A DNA stretch of 64,000 bases from Hyphomicrobiales bacterium (GCA_900468065.1 UBTA01000011.1:1-64000); one strand, 5' to 3'. Shown: positions 47,701-56,507, numbered from the stretch's first letter. Translations and numbers: made by a program. Notes: generated by a model not told the origin, from the letters alone.

Positions 47701-48345
47701 TTGCCGCCGCAAAAGCATCTGCCCCGGCCTCTCAGCCCTTCCGGTGCGGGTGCTGTTATCGACGAGGAAGAGAGCGGCGCCATCGCAGGCTCCGCCCTGT
47801 TCTCGCAAAAGCCTAGCGCCGACACGTCCCTGCTGCGCGGCGCGATCCTGCACCGGTTCCTGCAGGTTCTGCCATCTATCGCGCCGGAGGAACGCCGGGC
47901 TGCGGCCGAGCGTTATCTGCTTCGCTCCGTTCCGCGCTGGTCTGCAGCACAACGGCAGGCATTGACTGAATCGGTGCTGAAGGTAATCGGTTATCCGGAA
48001 CTCGCCGCGTTGTTTTCCGAAGGCAGCCGGGCGGAAGTGTCGGTCATGGGCACCCTCAAGCTCGGTTCCAGGGATTTTGCGGTGTCCGGCCGGATCGACC
48101 GGCTGGCCGTATCGGGAAACACCGTCATCATTGCCGATTTCAAAACCAACCGTGAAATTCCTGTATCCGCCGAAGCAGTCCCCTTCGTTTACCGGGCGCA
48201 GCTGGCGATTTATCGCGCCTTGCTGCAACCGCTTTACCCGGATCACCTCATCCAGTGTGCTCTGATTTATACCGGGGGTCCTACTGTTCTCATCCTGCCG
48301 CAGGCGATGCTGGACGGAAGCCTTGTGGAGCTCGCGACAAAGTGA
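44779..48345 (+). CDS. addA: Double-strand break repair helicase AddA
   Basis: UvrD-like helicase and nuclease subunit of AddAB, 1188 residues. Motifs: Walker A ANAGSGKTHVLTQRVIRLLL, Ia LTYTKAAASEM, IQTIHAFCEALLHQFP, Walker B ILVDEAQDTSPVQW, VGDEKQSIYSFQGARPE (motif III), VRIMTVHAAKGLESPVVFL (motif V) and YVGMTRAADRL (motif VI). The C-terminal PDDEXK nuclease shows GRIDRL and VIIADFKTNRE. I start at the ATG at 44779 because GAGGA stands eight bases upstream. The order addB-addA-trxA is usual in rhizobia. Confidence 0.96.
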   Translation: MKDDDFGPLEPTPQAWLDWTSAKQALASDPARSAWVSANAGSGKTHVLTQRVIRLLLSGCRPSAILCLTYTKAAASEMSNRVFERLAEWVTLDDDALDDRIAAIEGERPDLLKRQEARRLFARALETPGGLKIQTIHAFCEALLHQFPLEANVAGHFSVLDDRASATLLADARRALLTATASEDDSELTEAFATVLDLADDTGLEKLLSAIVAQRTPIQLFLDEAATKRGIDPALRLALGLGPDETAETALAGFWPLNGLNGAALERYIGMALSVGGAKVTEFAEGLRVVAKLADPLQRYTALNGLFFTQAGKPKADSAFLSKGMRDKAPDLEDMVNAARDHIAAAADRLNLISMFEATKAALVLADRLNNDYEDIKKSRSQLDFDDLINRTATLLSRGDVSRWVHYKLDQGIDHILVDEAQDTSPVQWTIIQSLAEDFFSGETARSGNRTMFAVGDEKQSIYSFQGARPERFSNESIETERRVRDGGKAFSPIRLQLSFRSTEDVLSAVDTVFENPLHARGLSARNDAVVHASNRIGHPGVVEVWDAIAPADSIQEDDWTAAFDATPEDAPANILAQRIAATLAHWIGRETVIEKGVKRPMQPGDIIVLVRKRDAFVNALTRALKTRQNIPVAGADRLVLTNHIAVQDLMALGRFVLLPPDDLSLAAVLKSPLFNLGEDDIAALAVGRPSSVSVWKNLLDFGADETSHYHPALQKLQRYRSLSRTLPVHDFYAQILGQDCGRAAYLGRLGTEVSDILDEFLTFALDHEKNGLPGLQAFISGLEMEAPTVKREQDKERNEVRIMTVHAAKGLESPVVFLVDGGGKAFNSQHVSGLRMIKQDDHPGAMPLPVWRPPGAASNALVDADTDRLKTAAEEEYRRLLYVGMTRAADRLIVCGYQGKRANPESWHAMVTASLSADERGRSAPMTFSAGDQEWTGYRWQVSTLGRDLQTQEQDLQPVEPQRGGLPPALLQPLPPQKHLPRPLSPSGAGAVIDEEESGAIAGSALFSQKPSADTSLLRGAILHRFLQVLPSIAPEERRAAAERYLLRSVPRWSAAQRQALTESVLKVIGYPELAALFSEGSRAEVSVMGTLKLGSRDFAVSGRIDRLAVSGNTVIIADFKTNREIPVSAEAVPFVYRAQLAIYRALLQPLYPDHLIQCALIYTGGPTVLILPQAMLDGSLVELATK

Positions 48346-48435
48346 GATAGGGATGGGATTGAAAAGCTGACGCTCAACCATCACATGATGGATAACCGTT
48401 CGAAGAACGCCGATTTCGAAACCAAGGAGCAGCCT

Positions 48436-48759
48436 ATGGCTACCGTAAAAGTCGATACTTCCAATTTTCAGGACGAAGTCCTGAACTCCGTCGAGCCTGT
48501 CATCGTGGACTTCTGGGCCGAATGGTGCGGCCCGTGCAAGATGATCGCTCCGAGCCTGGAAGAAATTTCCGTTGAAATGGCTGGTAAGGTCAAGGTTGCC
48601 AAGGTCAACATCGACGAGAACCCGGAAATCGCTGCCCAGTATGGCGTGCGCTCGATTCCGACTCTCGCCATGTTCAAGGCCGGCGAAGTTGCCGACATCA
48701 AGGTCGGTGCTGCGCCGAAGACAGCCCTGACCTCGTGGATTGCCAACGCTGCTGCGTAA
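48436..48759 (+). CDS. trxA: Thioredoxin
   Basis: This general cytosolic disulfide reductase of 107 residues has active site WCGPC (30-34), the cis-proline block [13 protein letters not shown] and no signal peptide. Codon use is strongly biased, consistent with high expression. The start at 48436 gives the standard thioredoxin N-terminus; an open frame 17 codons longer is not family-like. A clear terminator follows. It lies 90 bases behind addA and could have its own promoter in the gap. Confidence 0.97.
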   Translation: MATVKVDTSNFQDEVLNSVEPVIVDFWAEWCGPCKMIAPSLEEISVEMAGKVKVAKVNIDENPEIAAQYGVRSIPTLAMFKAGEVADIKVGAAPKTALTSWIANAAA

Positions 48760-48780
48760 GTGAAATTCCAAGTGGAATCA

Positions 48781-48807
48781 AAAAAGCCCGGGAAACCGGG
48801 CTTTTTT
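48781..48807 (+). terminator. Rho-independent terminator of trxA
   Basis: Arms AAAAAGCCCGG (48781-48791) and CCGGGCTTTTT (48796-48806) flank a GAAA loop, and the right arm continues into a T run. With A and T tracts on both sides it may also stop the convergent GNAT gene. Confidence 0.92.
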
Positions 48808-48820
48808 CGTTTCTAACACA

Positions 48821-49450
48821 TCATTCCGCGCCGGTCGCAGGTTCCAGCAGCGGAATATGCGGAGCAGCGGTTTTCGGCAGCATGCCCGTCAGACGCGGAT
48901 CGTCGTGGATCTCGACCATCAGCTTATAGGGCTTGAAGCCGGAGCGCTGGTAGAATCCAACGGCGGCCGGATGATCGAATGTGCAGGTGTGCAGCCAGAA
49001 CCGCTCGATCGGATGCGCCCAGGCCTTGGCGATCGCCAAGTTCATCAGGAAGCGCCCCGTGCCCTTGCCGATCGCATCCTTGACGATGCCGAAATAGACA
49101 ACTTCGCATTCGCCGGGCACGCGAAAATCGAGTTCGAGCAGGCCTATGTCGCGGTCACCGTCGCGCAGTGCATAGGTTTCCATCGATGGATTGGCGAGAA
49201 TGTCGCGCACCTCGTCATCGCCGACGCCCAGCATCGACCCCCACAGCCAGTCCTCGCCGACATCGCGAAACAGACGCCGGTATATGTCGAGATTCTGCGG
49301 GCCGAGGCGGACCAAGGTGAGCGGCAGTTCCGGCAATCGGGCCATTTCCGCCGGGCGCTTTCGCATTTCCAGAAATGTCACTACATTGGCGACCTTGCCG
49401 GGCGGGATGGGCGAATAGCCCTCGGGCAGTTCAGGATTATTGTCGTACAT
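48821..49450 (-). CDS. GNAT-family N-acetyltransferase
   Basis: The 209-residue protein has an N-terminal extension (MYDNNPELPEGYSPIPPGKVANVVTFLE in part) before a GNAT fold. The fold includes CEVVYFGIVKDAIGKGTGRFLMNLAI, whose Gx(K/T)GTG part is the acetyl-CoA pyrophosphate loop, and THPAAVGFYQRSGF-like FDHPAAVGFYQRSGFKPY. The substrate is unknown. It resembles conserved rhizobial acetyltransferases encoded beside folC. A 43-base gap separates it from folC on the same strand, so co-transcription is probable. Confidence 0.88.
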   Translation of the reverse strand: MYDNNPELPEGYSPIPPGKVANVVTFLEMRKRPAEMARLPELPLTLVRLGPQNLDIYRRLFRDVGEDWLWGSMLGVGDDEVRDILANPSMETYALRDGDRDIGLLELDFRVPGECEVVYFGIVKDAIGKGTGRFLMNLAIAKAWAHPIERFWLHTCTFDHPAAVGFYQRSGFKPYKLMVEIHDDPRLTGMLPKTAAPHIPLLEPATGAE

Positions 49451-49493
49451 TCGGTTTCTCTGCTCAGAATTCAGATGGGCAAACCGCAGCGTT

Positions 49494-50837
49494 TTATCGC
49501 GGCGGCGTGCCGTTGTCGGCCAGAACGTCGCCGACCAGATAGAGCGAGCCGCCGATCAGGATGCGGGGGCCGATAGGATCGTCGTTGAACATCGCCGTGA
49601 TGGCGCCGAGTGCTTCGGCCACCGTGGACATTGCGCCTGCCTCGAACCCGGCCGAAGCTGCGTCGTCGGCGAGTGCGACCGCGTCGATTCCGGCATCGGA
49701 GCCGCGAATCGGTACGGTAAACACCTGTTCGGCAAGCCCCTTGAACGCCTGGAAATAGCCCACCGGGTCCTTGGTATTGATCATGCCGATGATCAGGAAC
49801 AGCGGCCGCGGATCGCGTTCTTCCAGATTGGCCATGGTTTCGGCGATGACCTGGCCAGCGCCTGGATTATGGCCGCCATCCACCCAGATTTCCGATCCCT
49901 CCGGCGCTAAGCGCGCCAGATTGCCTTCAGTCAAACGCTGGAGGCGGCCCGGCCATTCGACGGTGACCAGTCCCTTGTCGATGACGGCATCGGATATATC
50001 GAAACCGGCGGCCTTCACGGCGCGGATGGCGGCGGCGGCATTGGCGTATTGATGGCGGCCGGGCAGCCGCGGCAGCGGCAAATCGGCCAGACCGAAATCG
50101 TCCTGATAGACCAGGCGGCCGAATTCCTCATGCGCCATGAAGTCCTGCCCATAGACCGACAGCGGGCAATTCAGCCGTTCGGCGATGGAGACCAGTACGT
50201 CGCGAGCCGTATCTTCTTCCTGATGGCCGATGACCACCGGGCAGCCGCGCTTCATGATGCCCGCCTTTTCGGCAGCAATCAGTTCGACGCGATCGCCGAG
50301 ATAGGCCTGATGATCGAGCGAGATCGGCATGATGACCGACACGGCGGGCGTCTTGATGACATTGGTCGCGTCAAAACGGCCACCGAGGCCGACTTCGATG
50401 ATAACGACATCGGCCGGATGCTCGGCAAACAGCACGAAGGTGACGGCTGTCAGGATTTCGAAAACGGTGATCTTCTGGCCGGCATTGGCTTCGCCAACGC
50501 GGCGAATGGCGTCCGCCAGAACGGCATCGCTGACCAGTGCACCGCGTTCGCCCTTTTTACCGATGCGATAGCGCTCGTGCCAGTTGACCAAATGCGGAGA
50601 TGTATGGACATGGACGGTAAGTCCAGCAGCTTCCAGGATGGCGCGGGAAAAGGCCGTCACCGAACCCTTGCCGTTGGTGCCAGCCACATGAATGACGGGT
50701 GGCAGCCTGTCCTGCGGATTGCCGAGCACTTCAAGAAGCCGGGTAATGCGGTCGAGCGACAGGTCGAAGCCCTTCGGGTGAAGCGCCAGCAGCTTGTCGA
50801 TTTCCTGCCCAGCTTCGGACACCTGCACCGTTGTCAT
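49494..50837 (-). CDS. folC: Bifunctional folylpolyglutamate / dihydrofolate synthase
   Basis: Adds glutamate to dihydropteroate and to reduced folates, ATP-dependent. It is 447 residues of Mur-ligase fold: P-loop HVAGTNGKGSV (GTNGKGS 53-59), VHVHTSPHLVNWHERYRI, VIIEVGLGGRFDATNVI, ISLDHQAYLGD and the C-terminal domain with WVDGGHNPGAG. GGAGG lies seven bases before the ATG at 50837; a GTG directly in front is ignored. It follows accD on the minus strand, the well-known trp-accD-folC arrangement of rhizobia. Confidence 0.96.
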   Translation of the reverse strand: MTTVQVSEAGQEIDKLLALHPKGFDLSLDRITRLLEVLGNPQDRLPPVIHVAGTNGKGSVTAFSRAILEAAGLTVHVHTSPHLVNWHERYRIGKKGERGALVSDAVLADAIRRVGEANAGQKITVFEILTAVTFVLFAEHPADVVIIEVGLGGRFDATNVIKTPAVSVIMPISLDHQAYLGDRVELIAAEKAGIMKRGCPVVIGHQEEDTARDVLVSIAERLNCPLSVYGQDFMAHEEFGRLVYQDDFGLADLPLPRLPGRHQYANAAAAIRAVKAAGFDISDAVIDKGLVTVEWPGRLQRLTEGNLARLAPEGSEIWVDGGHNPGAGQVIAETMANLEERDPRPLFLIIGMINTKDPVGYFQAFKGLAEQVFTVPIRGSDAGIDAVALADDAASAGFEAGAMSTVAEALGAITAMFNDDPIGPRILIGGSLYLVGDVLADNGTPPR

Positions 50838-50965
50838 CACCGCTCCTCCAACTGCCGCTGGAGCGCCGGGCGCTCATGCAAGCGCGCTCAAGACGCGCCA
50901 ATCCCAAATGACTAGTCGCTAACGGGCGGCCGGACAATCCCGGCCGCTTCCGTATTATTGAAAGC

Positions 50966-51880
50966 TCAGGCGCTGGCGGCCATCGGAACCGCTGCGAGCG
51001 CCGTCGAGCCATTCAGCTTGGCGGCATCCACCGGCTTCTTCATCAGGATCTTTAGCACGCGGGCAAGCGTATCTGGAATATCGTGGCGCTTGATGACCAT
51101 GTCGATCATGCCGTGTTCCATCAGGTATTCCGAGGTCTGGAATCCTTCCGGCAGCTTCTCGCGAATGGTCTGTTCGATGACGCGCTTGCCGGCGAAGCAG
51201 ATTTCCGCGCCCGGCTCGGCCAGATGCAGGTCGCCCAGCATGGCATAGGACGCCGTCACACCACCCGTGGTCGGGTTTGTCAACACGACGATATAGGGAA
51301 GGCCTGCTTCCTTGAGCATCTGCACGGCGACCGTGGTGCGCGGCAGCTGCATCAGCGACAGAATGCCTTCCTGCATGCGGGCGCCGCCCGAAGCCGGGAA
51401 GATCACCAGCGGGCATTTTTCAGCAATCGCCTTTTCGAACGCCTTGACGATCGCTTCTCCGGCAGCCATGCCGAGCGAACCGCCCATGAAGTTGAACTCA
51501 TGCACGACGCCGACCAGCTTGACGCCCCGGCAACGGCCGACACCGGCAACGATCGTGTCTTCGAGATCGGTCTTGATGCGGCTGTCGCGCAGGCGATCGA
51601 CGTATTTCTTCGAATCACGGAACTTCAGCGGGTCCTGCGCCACCTTCGGCTGCGGCAGGGCCTCGTAGACGCCGTCATCGAACAGATCCTTCAACCGCGC
51701 CTTGGCCGGCATCTTCATATGGAAGCCGGATGCGGGGATGACCCATTTGTTTTCTTCGAGATCGCGGTGAAACACCATCTCGCCGGTTTCCGGGCACTTG
51801 ATCCAGAGATTTTCCGGAACTTCCCGGCGACCGAGCATCGAGTTGATCTTCGGTCGAACGTAATTCGTGATCCAGTTCAA
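50966..51880 (-). CDS. accD: Acetyl-CoA carboxylase carboxyltransferase subunit beta
   Basis: Transfers the carboxyl group from biotin to acetyl-CoA, forming malonyl-CoA with AccA. The 304 residues contain the crotonase-like core [18 protein letters not shown] and [16 protein letters not shown]. The start is a TTG (51880) with AGGAG six bases upstream, giving [14 protein letters not shown], the family N-terminus. The zinc-ribbon region is altered: in [20 protein letters not shown] only one of the four cysteines present in E. coli AccD remains, so zinc binding is probably lost. It lies between trpA and folC. Confidence 0.96.
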   Translation of the reverse strand: MNWITNYVRPKINSMLGRREVPENLWIKCPETGEMVFHRDLEENKWVIPASGFHMKMPAKARLKDLFDDGVYEALPQPKVAQDPLKFRDSKKYVDRLRDSRIKTDLEDTIVAGVGRCRGVKLVGVVHEFNFMGGSLGMAAGEAIVKAFEKAIAEKCPLVIFPASGGARMQEGILSLMQLPRTTVAVQMLKEAGLPYIVVLTNPTTGGVTASYAMLGDLHLAEPGAEICFAGKRVIEQTIREKLPEGFQTSEYLMEHGMIDMVIKRHDIPDTLARVLKILMKKPVDAAKLNGSTALAAVPMAASA

Positions 51881-51930
51881 ATCCAAACTCCTGAATATTC
51901 AAAGCCGGTCCTGCCCCACAATGTGGGCAT

Positions 51931-52770
51931 TTATTCGGCCGCGACAAGTTTCGCGGAACGAACGCCGGCTGCAAGGCCGCGAACCAGCGTTTCGACGCCC
52001 GGTACCGTTGCCCCTGTTGATTTTCCGTCCCCGGTCAGGCTGGACGCTATCTGGTTGACGATGGCGGTGCCAACAACAACGCCATCTGCCGACGCACCGA
52101 TGGCGCGGGCATGATCAGCCGTCTTGACGCCGAAGCCGACGCAGACCGGAAGTTTCGTATGGCCCTTGATCCGCTGCACGGCACCGCCGACAACAGTGGG
52201 ATCCGGCAGAGCCGAGCCGGTGATACCGTTCATCGAGACATAATAGACGAAACCAGAGGTATTTTCGAGGACCTTCGGCAACCGCTTGTCGTCCGTGGTC
52301 GGCGTCGCCAGGCGAATGAAGTTGATGTCTTTCTTCAACGCCGGGATGCACAGCTCGTCGTCCATTTCCGGCGGCAGATCGACGACGATCAGGCCGTCGA
52401 TACCGCAAGCCAGCGCGTCATCGAGAAAGCGCTCAACGCCATAGATGTAGATCGGGTTGTAATAGCCCATCATGACGATCGGCGTATCCTGATCGCCTTC
52501 GCGGAAATGGCGGGCGATCTCCAGGGTCTTGGCCAGGGTCTGCCCGCCCTTCAGCGCGCGCTGTCCGGCCAGCTGGATCGCGGGGCCATCGGCCATCGGA
52601 TCGGAAAAGGGCATGCCAAGCTCGATAATATCGGCGCCGGCCGACGGCAGAGCCTTCATGATGGCCAGCGACGTCTCGAAATCCGGATCGCCACCCATGA
52701 AATAGGTGACCAGTGCCGGCCGGCCTTCGGCGGCCAGATCGGCAAATCGTTTGTCCATGCGTGCGGTCAT
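51931..52770 (-). CDS. trpA: Tryptophan synthase alpha subunit
   Basis: Cleaves indole-3-glycerol phosphate to indole, channelled to TrpB. The 279-residue TIM barrel has the catalytic Glu in [19 protein letters not shown] and the second catalytic Asp in LIVVDLPPE. The phosphate-binding end is [18 protein letters not shown] start at the ATG at 52770, four bases after the trpB stop; a frame seven codons longer overlaps trpB. It is the third gene of trpFBA. Confidence 0.97.
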   Translation of the reverse strand: MTARMDKRFADLAAEGRPALVTYFMGGDPDFETSLAIMKALPSAGADIIELGMPFSDPMADGPAIQLAGQRALKGGQTLAKTLEIARHFREGDQDTPIVMMGYYNPIYIYGVERFLDDALACGIDGLIVVDLPPEMDDELCIPALKKDINFIRLATPTTDDKRLPKVLENTSGFVYYVSMNGITGSALPDPTVVGGAVQRIKGHTKLPVCVGFGVKTADHARAIGASADGVVVGTAIVNQIASSLTGDGKSTGATVPGVETLVRGLAAGVRSAKLVAAE

Positions 52771-52774
52771 GCGG

Positions 52775-53995
52775 TTACAGTCCCATTCCAAGCAATTTAC
52801 CGACGGTGAAGATGTCCTTGTCGCCGCGGCCGGAGAGGTTCATCAGGATGATCTCGTCCTTACCCATCTTTGGCGCCCGCTTGATCACCTCGGCGATCGC
52901 GTGGCTCGGCTCCAGTGCCGGAATGATACCTTCAAGGCGCGTCAACAGCTGGAAGGCTTCCAGCGCTTCATGGTCCATGATCGGCACATAGTCGACGCGG
53001 CCGATATCGGCGAGCCAGGAATGTTCAGGCCCAATGCCGGGGTAGTCAAGGCCGGCCGAGATCGAATGGCCTTCCTTGATCTGGCCGTCGCCATCCTGCA
53101 GCAGGTACGTGCGGTTTCCGTGCAGCACACCCGGCGAACCTGCGGTGATCGACGCGCAATGCTCGTCGCCTTCCAGCCCCTTGCCGCCGGCTTCGACGCC
53201 GACGATCTTGACGGATTCGTCGTCAAGGAAGGGATGAAAGATGCCGATCGCGTTCGAGCCGCCACCGACAGCAGCAATGACCAGATCCGGCAGGCGGCCT
53301 TCGGCTTCCAGCATCTGCTGCTTGGCTTCGATGCCGATCACCGACTGGAAGTCGCGGACCATTTCCGGATAGGGATGCGGACCGGCAGCAGTGCCGATCA
53401 GGTAATAGGTGTCGTCGACATTGGTGACCCAGTCGCGCAGGGCCTCGTTCATCGCATCCTTCAGCGTGCCGGACCCGGCCGTGACCGGCTTGACCTCGGC
53501 ACCGAGCAGCTTCATGCGGAAGACGTTCGGCGCCTGACGCTCGACATCGGTTGCGCCCATATAGACGACGCAGGGAAGGCCGAAACGGGCGGCAACGGTA
53601 GCAGAGGCCACGCCGTGTTGTCCGGCACCGGTTTCAGCGATGATGCGGGTCTTGCCCATGCGCTTTGCCAGCAGGATCTGGCCGATGCAATTGTTGATCT
53701 TGTGCGAGCCGGTATGGTTCAGCTCTTCGCGCTTGAAATAGATCTTGGCGCCGCCAAGATGCTCCGTCAGGCGCTCGGCGAAGTAGAGCGGACTCGGGCG
53801 GCCGATATAATGGGCGCCGAGATATTTCAGCTCAGCCTGGAATTCCGGATCGGTCTTGGCCTTGTCCCACTCGGCCTGCAGGTCGAGGATCAACGGCATC
53901 AGGGTTTCGGCGACGAAACGGCCGCCGAAGATGCCGAAGCGGCCATCTTCATCGGGTCCGGTCTTGAACGAATTCAGGTTTGGCGTCTCGTTCAC
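52775..53995 (-). CDS. trpB: Tryptophan synthase beta subunit
   Basis: PLP enzyme joining indole and serine, 406 residues. The PLP lysine lies in [15 protein letters not shown], with the glycine-rich phosphate loop [32 protein letters not shown] and [11 protein letters not shown]. Translation starts at GTG, overlapping the trpF stop by three bases (GTGA) with GGGAG upstream, so it is coupled to trpF. It is the usual type 1 TrpB that pairs with TrpA. Confidence 0.98.
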   Translation of the reverse strand: MNETPNLNSFKTGPDEDGRFGIFGGRFVAETLMPLILDLQAEWDKAKTDPEFQAELKYLGAHYIGRPSPLYFAERLTEHLGGAKIYFKREELNHTGSHKINNCIGQILLAKRMGKTRIIAETGAGQHGVASATVAARFGLPCVVYMGATDVERQAPNVFRMKLLGAEVKPVTAGSGTLKDAMNEALRDWVTNVDDTYYLIGTAAGPHPYPEMVRDFQSVIGIEAKQQMLEAEGRLPDLVIAAVGGGSNAIGIFHPFLDDESVKIVGVEAGGKGLEGDEHCASITAGSPGVLHGNRTYLLQDGDGQIKEGHSISAGLDYPGIGPEHSWLADIGRVDYVPIMDHEALEAFQLLTRLEGIIPALEPSHAIAEVIKRAPKMGKDEIILMNLSGRGDKDIFTVGKLLGMGL

Positions 53996-54678
53996 TTGCT
54001 TCTCCCTGCCAATTCTTTGGCTCCGGCCATATCCGCTTCCGCGCGGGCAACGGCCTCGAAAAACTCTTCCATGCGGCCCACATCCTTGACGCCCGGTGCG
54101 CTTTCCACACCGGAGGACGTATCGATGGCCTTGGCGCCCGTCAGAGCCAGGGCTTCACCGATATTCTGTGCATTCAAACCACCGGAAAGCATGTAATCGA
54201 CGCTTTCGTCAAGCGTATGCAAGAGCTTCCAGTCGAAAGACACACCATTGCCACCCGGCAGGTCCGAGCCTTTTGGCGGCTTTGCATCGAACAGGAAACG
54301 GTCGGCAATACCTATATAGGGTTCGATCCGCCGGAGATCATCAGCCTCGCGAATGGACAGCGCCTTGATGACCGGTAATCCGTAGACGGCCTTGACGTTC
54401 AGAACACGCTCGGGGCTCTCATTGCCGTGGAGCTGCAATATGTCCGGCGACAGCGCCGAAACGATCTCGTCGAGATCATCATTGTCGGCATCGACAGTCA
54501 CGGCAACGATCTTCGCCTTGCCGCGAATGCGCTCGGCCAGCCGGCCGGCATCATCGGGCTCGATATTGCGCGGGCTCTTCGGAAAGAAGATGAAACCCGT
54601 ATAGCGCGCACCGAGCGCCACGGCCCGATCCACGGCCTCGGCAGTCTTCAGCCCGCAAATTTTGACTTCCGTTTTCAT
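53992..54678 (-). CDS. trpF: Phosphoribosylanthranilate isomerase
   Basis: Third step of tryptophan synthesis, an Amadori rearrangement parallel to HisA. It has 228 residues beginning [12 protein letters not shown], where the Cys is the general base, plus [41 protein letters not shown] and [13 protein letters not shown]. The ATG at 54678 is chosen as the family start; an open frame 17 codons longer lacks similarity. It is divergent from the vapB-like gene, and the 128-base gap holds a palindromic operator candidate. Confidence 0.96.
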   Translation of the reverse strand: MKTEVKICGLKTAEAVDRAVALGARYTGFIFFPKSPRNIEPDDAGRLAERIRGKAKIVAVTVDADNDDLDEIVSALSPDILQLHGNESPERVLNVKAVYGLPVIKALSIREADDLRRIEPYIGIADRFLFDAKPPKGSDLPGGNGVSFDWKLLHTLDESVDYMLSGGLNAQNIGEALALTGAKAIDTSSGVESAPGVKDVGRMEEFFEAVARAEADMAGAKELAGRSK

Positions 54679-54780
54679 GCACAGCGAACTGACATGAAAT
54701 GGGGCCTGAGTCGAGCTTAAAACCGACAATTGCGGGCTTTCGAAAGCACTCAGATGACAAGGTTCCGCTAAAGTGATATC

Positions 54781-54794
54781 GTATATCGATATAC
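54781..54794. promoter_or_regulatory. Perfect 14-base palindrome, probable VapB operator
   Basis: GTATATCGATATAC is its own reverse complement and lies 12 bases before the antitoxin ATG, overlapping where its promoter should be. Ribbon-helix-helix antitoxins typically bind such short palindromes to repress their own operon. Confidence 0.65.
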
Positions 54795-54806
54795 AGGATG
54801 TACCTC

Positions 54807-55022
54807 ATGAGAACTCTGATTGACATCACCGAGCTTCAAGTTCAGGCACTTGAAGATATCGCACGAGCGGAAAAACTATCGCGTGCAGCAGTGATCCGGG
54901 CAGCAATCGACGAATACGTCCAACGCCGGCACCGCGTTGACATCAGCGACGCCTTCGGGCTCTGGGGCAAAGGCGGAATGGATGGGCTGTCATATCAGGA
55001 GAAAGTTCGCAGCGAATGGTAA
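54807..55022 (+). CDS. vapB: Ribbon-helix-helix antitoxin (VapB/CopG type)
   Basis: The 71-residue protein begins MRTLIDITELQVQALEDIA, a beta strand followed by helices (KLSRAAVIRAAIDEYVQ), typical of CopG-family DNA-binding antitoxins. The C-terminal half (SDAFGLWGKGGMDGLSYQEKVRSEW) is the flexible toxin-binding part. AGGA lies eight bases upstream of the ATG at 54807; an ATG three codons earlier lacks a site. Its stop overlaps the start of the PIN-domain frame, the normal arrangement of vapBC. It should bind the palindrome at 54781-54794. The partner toxin is interrupted. Confidence 0.88.
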   Translation: MRTLIDITELQVQALEDIARAEKLSRAAVIRAAIDEYVQRRHRVDISDAFGLWGKGGMDGLSYQEKVRSEW

Positions 55023-55381
55023 AGGCGCTGTTCGATACCAACATCCTGATCGACTATCTCAACGGTATCCCACAGGCACGCGAAGAAGTTGCGCTTTACG
55101 ACGACAGTGCCATCAGCATCATTTCGTGGATGGAAGTCATGGCGGGCGCCAGCGAAGAGGCTTAACCGGGAACGCGCGCCTTTCTCAACGGCTTTGCCCT
55201 GATCGGGCTGACCGCGCCGATTGCCGATCTCGCGGTGACGTTGCGCCAAACGCGGCGCATCAAGCTGCCAGACGCGATCATCGAGGCTTCAGCGGCTATC
55301 CACGACATGTTGCTCATCACACGAAACACCAAGGATTTCGCGGCCGATTCCCCTTTCGTGCGCGTACCTTATACACTGTAG
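55016..55381 (+). pseudogene. vapC: VapC-type PIN-domain toxin interrupted by an in-frame stop
   Basis: Reading from the ATG at 55016 gives MVKALFDTNILIDYLNG and 49 residues up to SEEA, then TAA at 55163-55165. The same frame continues without a gap as PGTRAFLNGFALIGL to a TAG at 55379-55381. Together the 121 codons make a complete PIN ribonuclease. The acidic residues are Asp7 (FDTN), Glu40 (SWMEVMAG), Asp in KLPDAIIEASA and the final TKDF. Only one codon is wrong, probably a GAA or CAA changed to TAA, so the toxin is very recently inactivated or this is a sequence error. The first half alone cannot fold as a PIN domain. Confidence 0.88.
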
Positions 55382-55437
55382 ACCGTTGCATGGCCCGTGC
55401 GGCTTCCTATATCCGAAGCAGACATACGGAGAATACC

Positions 55438-55638
55438 ATGCGCCTTCTGCTCGCCATCATCCTGCCCTGGCTTCAGTTTTTCACCATCGGCAGGCCGATT
55501 GCGGGCATTATCTGCCTCATCCTGCAGGTTACCCTGATCGGCTGGATTCCAGCGGCAATCTGGTCGGTCTATGCGCTCAGCCAGTACAAGACAGATGAGA
55601 AGATCAGGGAAGCGCTGGGCAACCAGTACCGGCGATGA
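55438..55638 (+). CDS. Pmp3/YqaE family small membrane protein
   Basis: The 66-residue proteolipid has two transmembrane helices (LLLAIILPWLQFFTIG and IAGIICLILQVTLIGWIPAAIWSVYAL) and a short charged tail (KTDEKIREALGNQYRR). The pattern with a proline-containing GWIPA turn matches the stress-induced Pmp3/YqaE family (PF01679), thought to affect membrane potential or salt tolerance. GGAG six bases upstream supports the ATG. It is convergent with the metallopeptidase gene 12 bases away. Confidence 0.88.
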   Translation: MRLLLAIILPWLQFFTIGRPIAGIICLILQVTLIGWIPAAIWSVYALSQYKTDEKIREALGNQYRR

Positions 55639-55650
55639 GCCTCAAAACAC

Positions 55651-56409
55651 TCAATCGAAGTCAATTGCGTGCAGCATGGTGCCGTTGCGCTTCAACCAGC
55701 GCTTGGCATCGTCCATCGCCGGGCAGAGTTCTTCGCACAGATCCCAGAAATCCGGCCCGTGGTTCATCTCGCGCAGATGTGAAACCTCGTGAGCGGCGAG
55801 ATAGTCGATCACCTTTGGTGGCGCCATGACGATGCGCCAGGAAAAGCTCAAGGCGCCATCGGCAGCGCAGGACCCCCAGCGGCTGCGGGTATCCTTGAAA
55901 CTCAACGACTTTACCTTGCGACCGACCATGCGGGCGTAGATCGACACCAGCCGTTCCAGGTCCTTGCGGGCTTCCTTCTTCAGAAAATCCGCGATCCGGC
56001 GGCGCAGGTGTTCCTCGGCTCCGCTGACCAGCAGTACCGGTTCGTCATCGATGATCACCGCCTCGGTGAGGCCGCGCAGCTTGCCGGTGCGTTCGATCCG
56101 ATGGGCGACGCCGCGCAACAGAATGGTGCCGCCCTCTTCCAGAATGCTCTCGCCGGAAAACCGCGCGAGCTTGGTCATCAGCCATCCCTGATGGCGATCG
56201 AGGAAGGCATTGATCTCGCGTTCGGGCAATCCGGCCGGGATGGTCATTTTCAGCGCGCGGCCACCCGGCTCGATGCGCAGGGTCATCCGCGTTGCCCGGG
56301 CATTCTGGCGAATGGTCAGCGGCATCACCTTGCCCGCGACATCAATCGTCCGCGTCACCGGTGGCGGTGGAGATTGGGGCTGACGCGGCTTTCGAAGCAG
56401 GGAGAACAT
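55651..56409 (-). CDS. YgjP-like zinc metallopeptidase (M48-related)
   Basis: The 252-residue protein belongs to the YgjP/DUF45 family (PF01863). The catalytic motif is HEVSHLREMNHG (zinc-binding His207, Glu208, His211) followed by PDFWDLCEELCP. Before it lies the conserved block KDTRSRWGSCAADGALSFSWR (shown in part). No signal peptide is present, so a cytosolic location is expected. The biological substrate is not known. I prefer the ATG at 56409; an ATG at 56445 has GGGAA directly adjacent, too close to serve as a ribosome binding site. Confidence 0.88.
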   Translation of the reverse strand: MFSLLRKPRQPQSPPPPVTRTIDVAGKVMPLTIRQNARATRMTLRIEPGGRALKMTIPAGLPEREINAFLDRHQGWLMTKLARFSGESILEEGGTILLRGVAHRIERTGKLRGLTEAVIIDDEPVLLVSGAEEHLRRRIADFLKKEARKDLERLVSIYARMVGRKVKSLSFKDTRSRWGSCAADGALSFSWRIVMAPPKVIDYLAAHEVSHLREMNHGPDFWDLCEELCPAMDDAKRWLKRNGTMLHAIDFD

Positions 56410-56477
56410 GAGTGTCTTGATAACCGATTCGTTTGAAGGACGCATGTTCCCGAACGTGCGGAACCCTGTTGAAAAGA

Positions 56478-56507
56478 AAAACCGGCATCTGGTCGGATGC
56501 CGGTTTT
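56478..56507 (-). terminator. Rho-independent terminator of the DUF2852 gene
   Basis: Arms AAAACCGGCAT (56478-56488) and ATGCCGGTTTT (56497-56507) form an 11-base stem. On the minus strand a T-rich tract follows, ending the DUF2852 transcript 34 bases after its stop; the symmetric flanks could work on both strands. Confidence 0.85.
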
